Shown here: one piece after another, positions 23,418 through 24,247 of the stretch
Numbering within the stretch: the first letter of the stretch is position 1
How the letters are laid out: every line of letters starts with the position of its first letter
Source of the DNA: a virus
Direction: 5' to 3' (one strand)
DNA: 24,247 nucleotides
Virus record (IMG/VR): IMGVR_UViG_3300034064_001960
Location: 1 to 24,247 of that record
Notes under the pieces: model-generated
What the model saw: the letters and a program-made list of their open reading frames with translations, nothing else
Told to the model about the DNA's origin: nothing
Database searches by the model: none
Translations under genes and position numbers: made by a program

Positions 23418-23480
23418 GTGCACAGGGAATCCCGTGACTTTTAGGCATGGGAGGAATCAAAGAATCGGGCTCTGGACAAA
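23330..23480 (+). ncRNA. Candidate omega RNA of the second TnpB
   Basis: The interval from the tnpB 3' end through the right end holds small stems (TGTGC / GCACA at 23409-23424 and the TCCCGTG hairpin at 23430-23452), as in known guide RNAs of this superfamily. The guide would begin about 23461 with AGAATCGGGCTC. Extent is inferred. Confidence 0.38.
23430..23452. repeat. Right-end hairpin of the tnpB element
   Basis: TCCCGTG pairs with CATGGGA (one G-T wobble) around a 9-nt loop. It is followed by GGAATCAA, which resembles the usual end of such elements. Confidence 0.7.
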
Positions 23481-23697
23481 CTTCTGCCATAGATCTTAAA
23501 ACTAATTCTTTTGTCACATTTTCTGGAGAGTTTTTGTAAAACCAATAAAGTTTTACGACGTCAGCATTTTCTGTGATTTTTTCTGTGATTGCGTCAACGT
23601 ACCTGCAATAACGTTTAGCCACTTCACCCAGCACCCCCCCTGCCCTTTTTTTTGCAGCGAGGGGCTCAACACCCCCCACCCAATTTTTTAGCAGCAC
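23461..23697 (-). pseudogene. Unknown gene truncated by the tnpB element
   Basis: GTG 23697 follows AGGGG closely and begins 5 nt after the ssb stop, so it belonged to the ssb operon. About 79 native codons remain (LLKNWVGGVEPLAAKK, VAKRYCRYVDAITEKI, ENVTKELVLRSMAEV) before the frame enters the element, continuing as a chimera to a stop at 23335. The surviving part is helical and charged. I do not recognise the family. On the far side of the element a minus-strand frame of 28 codons (about 22225 to 22140) could be its old end, but this is unproven. Confidence 0.6.
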
Positions 23698-23702
23698 ATC
23701 CC

Positions 23703-24146
23703 CTAAAACGGGCTGTACCCGCCCCTGGACGGCGCAGCACTGTTACCGCCGCCACCATACACCCGCCAAGTGTCCTGCGTCGATTGTGGGCCATTCTGGT
23801 GCGTTTTAGCCGCATCCACACGCGGGGCCACTGTGGCACCCCCCTCACGCATGACGTGGACGTCCGACGCAACCAGATTCGTGAAATAGCGGACATTCCC
23901 ATCGCGCTGGGTAGGCGTGGACTTCATGCGGCATTTGACTTCCGCAATATCCCCCTCTTTGACCATGGATAGATTAGCCCCGGCACGGGTGTCTAAAAAC
24001 GCAGTCACAGCCACGTGGTTTTCGTACGTACCCCGCTCACCTGCGTCTTCAACGGTGAGGATGATAGCCTCCACCACTTCCTTCCCCTGGCCCAACATCT
24101 TCTTTTCGACTGACAACACTTTCCCCACTACCACTCCAAAATTCAT
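23703..24146 (-). CDS. ssb: Single-stranded DNA-binding protein
   Basis: 147 residues. OB-fold region of about 105 residues (MNFGVVVGKVLSVEKK, VAVTAFLDTRAGANL, VKEGDIAEVKCRMKS, YFTNLVASDVHVM), then a Gln/Gly/Ser-rich linker and a C-terminal GGYSPF. The last Pro-Phe recalls the bacterial SSB tip that docks repair and replication proteins, but the usual acidic residues before it are absent. It coats ssDNA during phage replication and recombination. GGGGGAG lies 5 nt before ATG 24146, and the start overlaps the upstream stop as ATGA. Confidence 0.82.
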   Translation of the reverse strand: MNFGVVVGKVLSVEKKMLGQGKEVVEAIILTVEDAGERGTYENHVAVTAFLDTRAGANLSMVKEGDIAEVKCRMKSTPTQRDGNVRYFTNLVASDVHVMREGGATVAPRVDAAKTHQNGPQSTQDTWRVYGGGGNSAAPSRGGYSPF

Positions 24147-24247
24147 GCAGACTCCCCCTGTTTGGACGCCAGCTTTGGCGCCATGTCTTTACAACGGCTG
24201 GAACAGAATTTACGCATCCAGTGCATGGCGGAAATGTCTTTCTGGCA
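24143..24247 (-). CDS. C-terminal end of a cysteine-rich, probably zinc-binding protein (partial)
   Basis: 34 codons enter from the right edge and stop at TGA 24145-24143, sharing ATGA with ssb. The visible part starts with a Cys (CQKDISAMHWMRK) and contains FCSSRCKDMAPK, so it looks like the second half of a Cys-x2-Cys ... Cys-x3-Cys zinc ribbon. The rest lies outside the window. It probably belongs to the same replication operon as ssb. Confidence 0.6.
   Translation of the reverse strand, partial: CQKDISAMHWMRKFCSSRCKDMAPKLASKQGESA

Larger units (their letters stand above)
22240..23460 (+). mobile_element. IS1341-like element (tnpB only)
   Basis: A single tnpB flanked by IS200/IS605-type ends: left hairpin 22244-22264 (CTC, CGCCC, loop TTTA, GGGCG, bulged T, GAG) and right hairpin 23430-23452 (TCCCGTG / CATGGGA), with the right end probably at AATCAA near 23460. 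No tnpA, so it must be moved by a Y1 transposase in trans. The right end lies inside a minus-strand gene. Confidence 0.85.

Noticed and set aside
23335-23460. C-terminal 40 residues of the frame starting at 23697
   Set aside because: This part lies within the tnpB element on the reverse strand and is an artefact of the insertion, not native sequence.
1-24247. tRNA or rRNA genes
   Set aside because: No cloverleaf or T-loop-like signal (GGTTCGAATCC type) was noticed on either strand by eye; a covariance search would be needed to exclude it.

Overview
This window is almost certainly part of a short-tailed (podovirus-like), double-stranded DNA, temperate phage or prophage of a Gram-negative bacterium, probably a proteobacterium. 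The host cannot be fixed from the sequence. The minus strand, read right to left, carries a head and tail module in the order known from Salmonella phage P22: small terminase, large terminase, portal, scaffold, major capsid, gp4-like head completion, gp10-like tail stabilisation, an unplaced small structural gene, a gp7-like DNA-transfer protein, two genes in the gp20 and gp16 (ejection protein) positions, and a long beta-helical tailspike that runs off the left end. The major capsid protein looks like the N4-gp56 family rather than the P22 coat protein, so the module is mosaic. Most gene junctions are ATGA, TGATG or TAATG overlaps, as expected for one long late transcript.

To the right of this module a plus-strand tyrosine recombinase (integrase) is divergent from the late genes. 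The two candidate promoters occupy the same roughly 30 bp, so int and late transcription may exclude each other. After a 0.5 kb stretch without a convincing gene come minus-strand DNA-metabolism genes: a VRR-NUC nuclease, a broken unknown gene, a single-stranded DNA-binding protein and the tail of a cysteine-rich (probably zinc-binding) protein.

Two IS200/IS605-type elements interrupt this layout. The first (about 16.41 to 18.32 kb) has divergent tnpA and tnpB between terminal hairpins. It lies directly against the start codon of the large terminase and next to an orphan plus-strand coding fragment. The second (about 22.24 to 23.46 kb) carries tnpB alone and cuts a minus-strand gene beside ssb. 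Both TnpB proteins keep the first and third RuvC aspartates but lack glutamate at the usual RuvC-II position. If their omega RNAs work as in studied elements, their guides would read into terL and into the broken gene, so each TnpB would target sister phages that lack the insertion.

Two other points stand out. The large terminase is split by a 138-residue mini-intein placed directly before the Walker B motif. A plus-strand gene sits between scaffold and portal, against the grain of the late operon: it encodes a helix-turn-helix domain joined to a lysine/alanine-rich, histone H1-like tail, has an operator-like dyad over its -10 element, and its stop codon interlocks with that of the portal gene.
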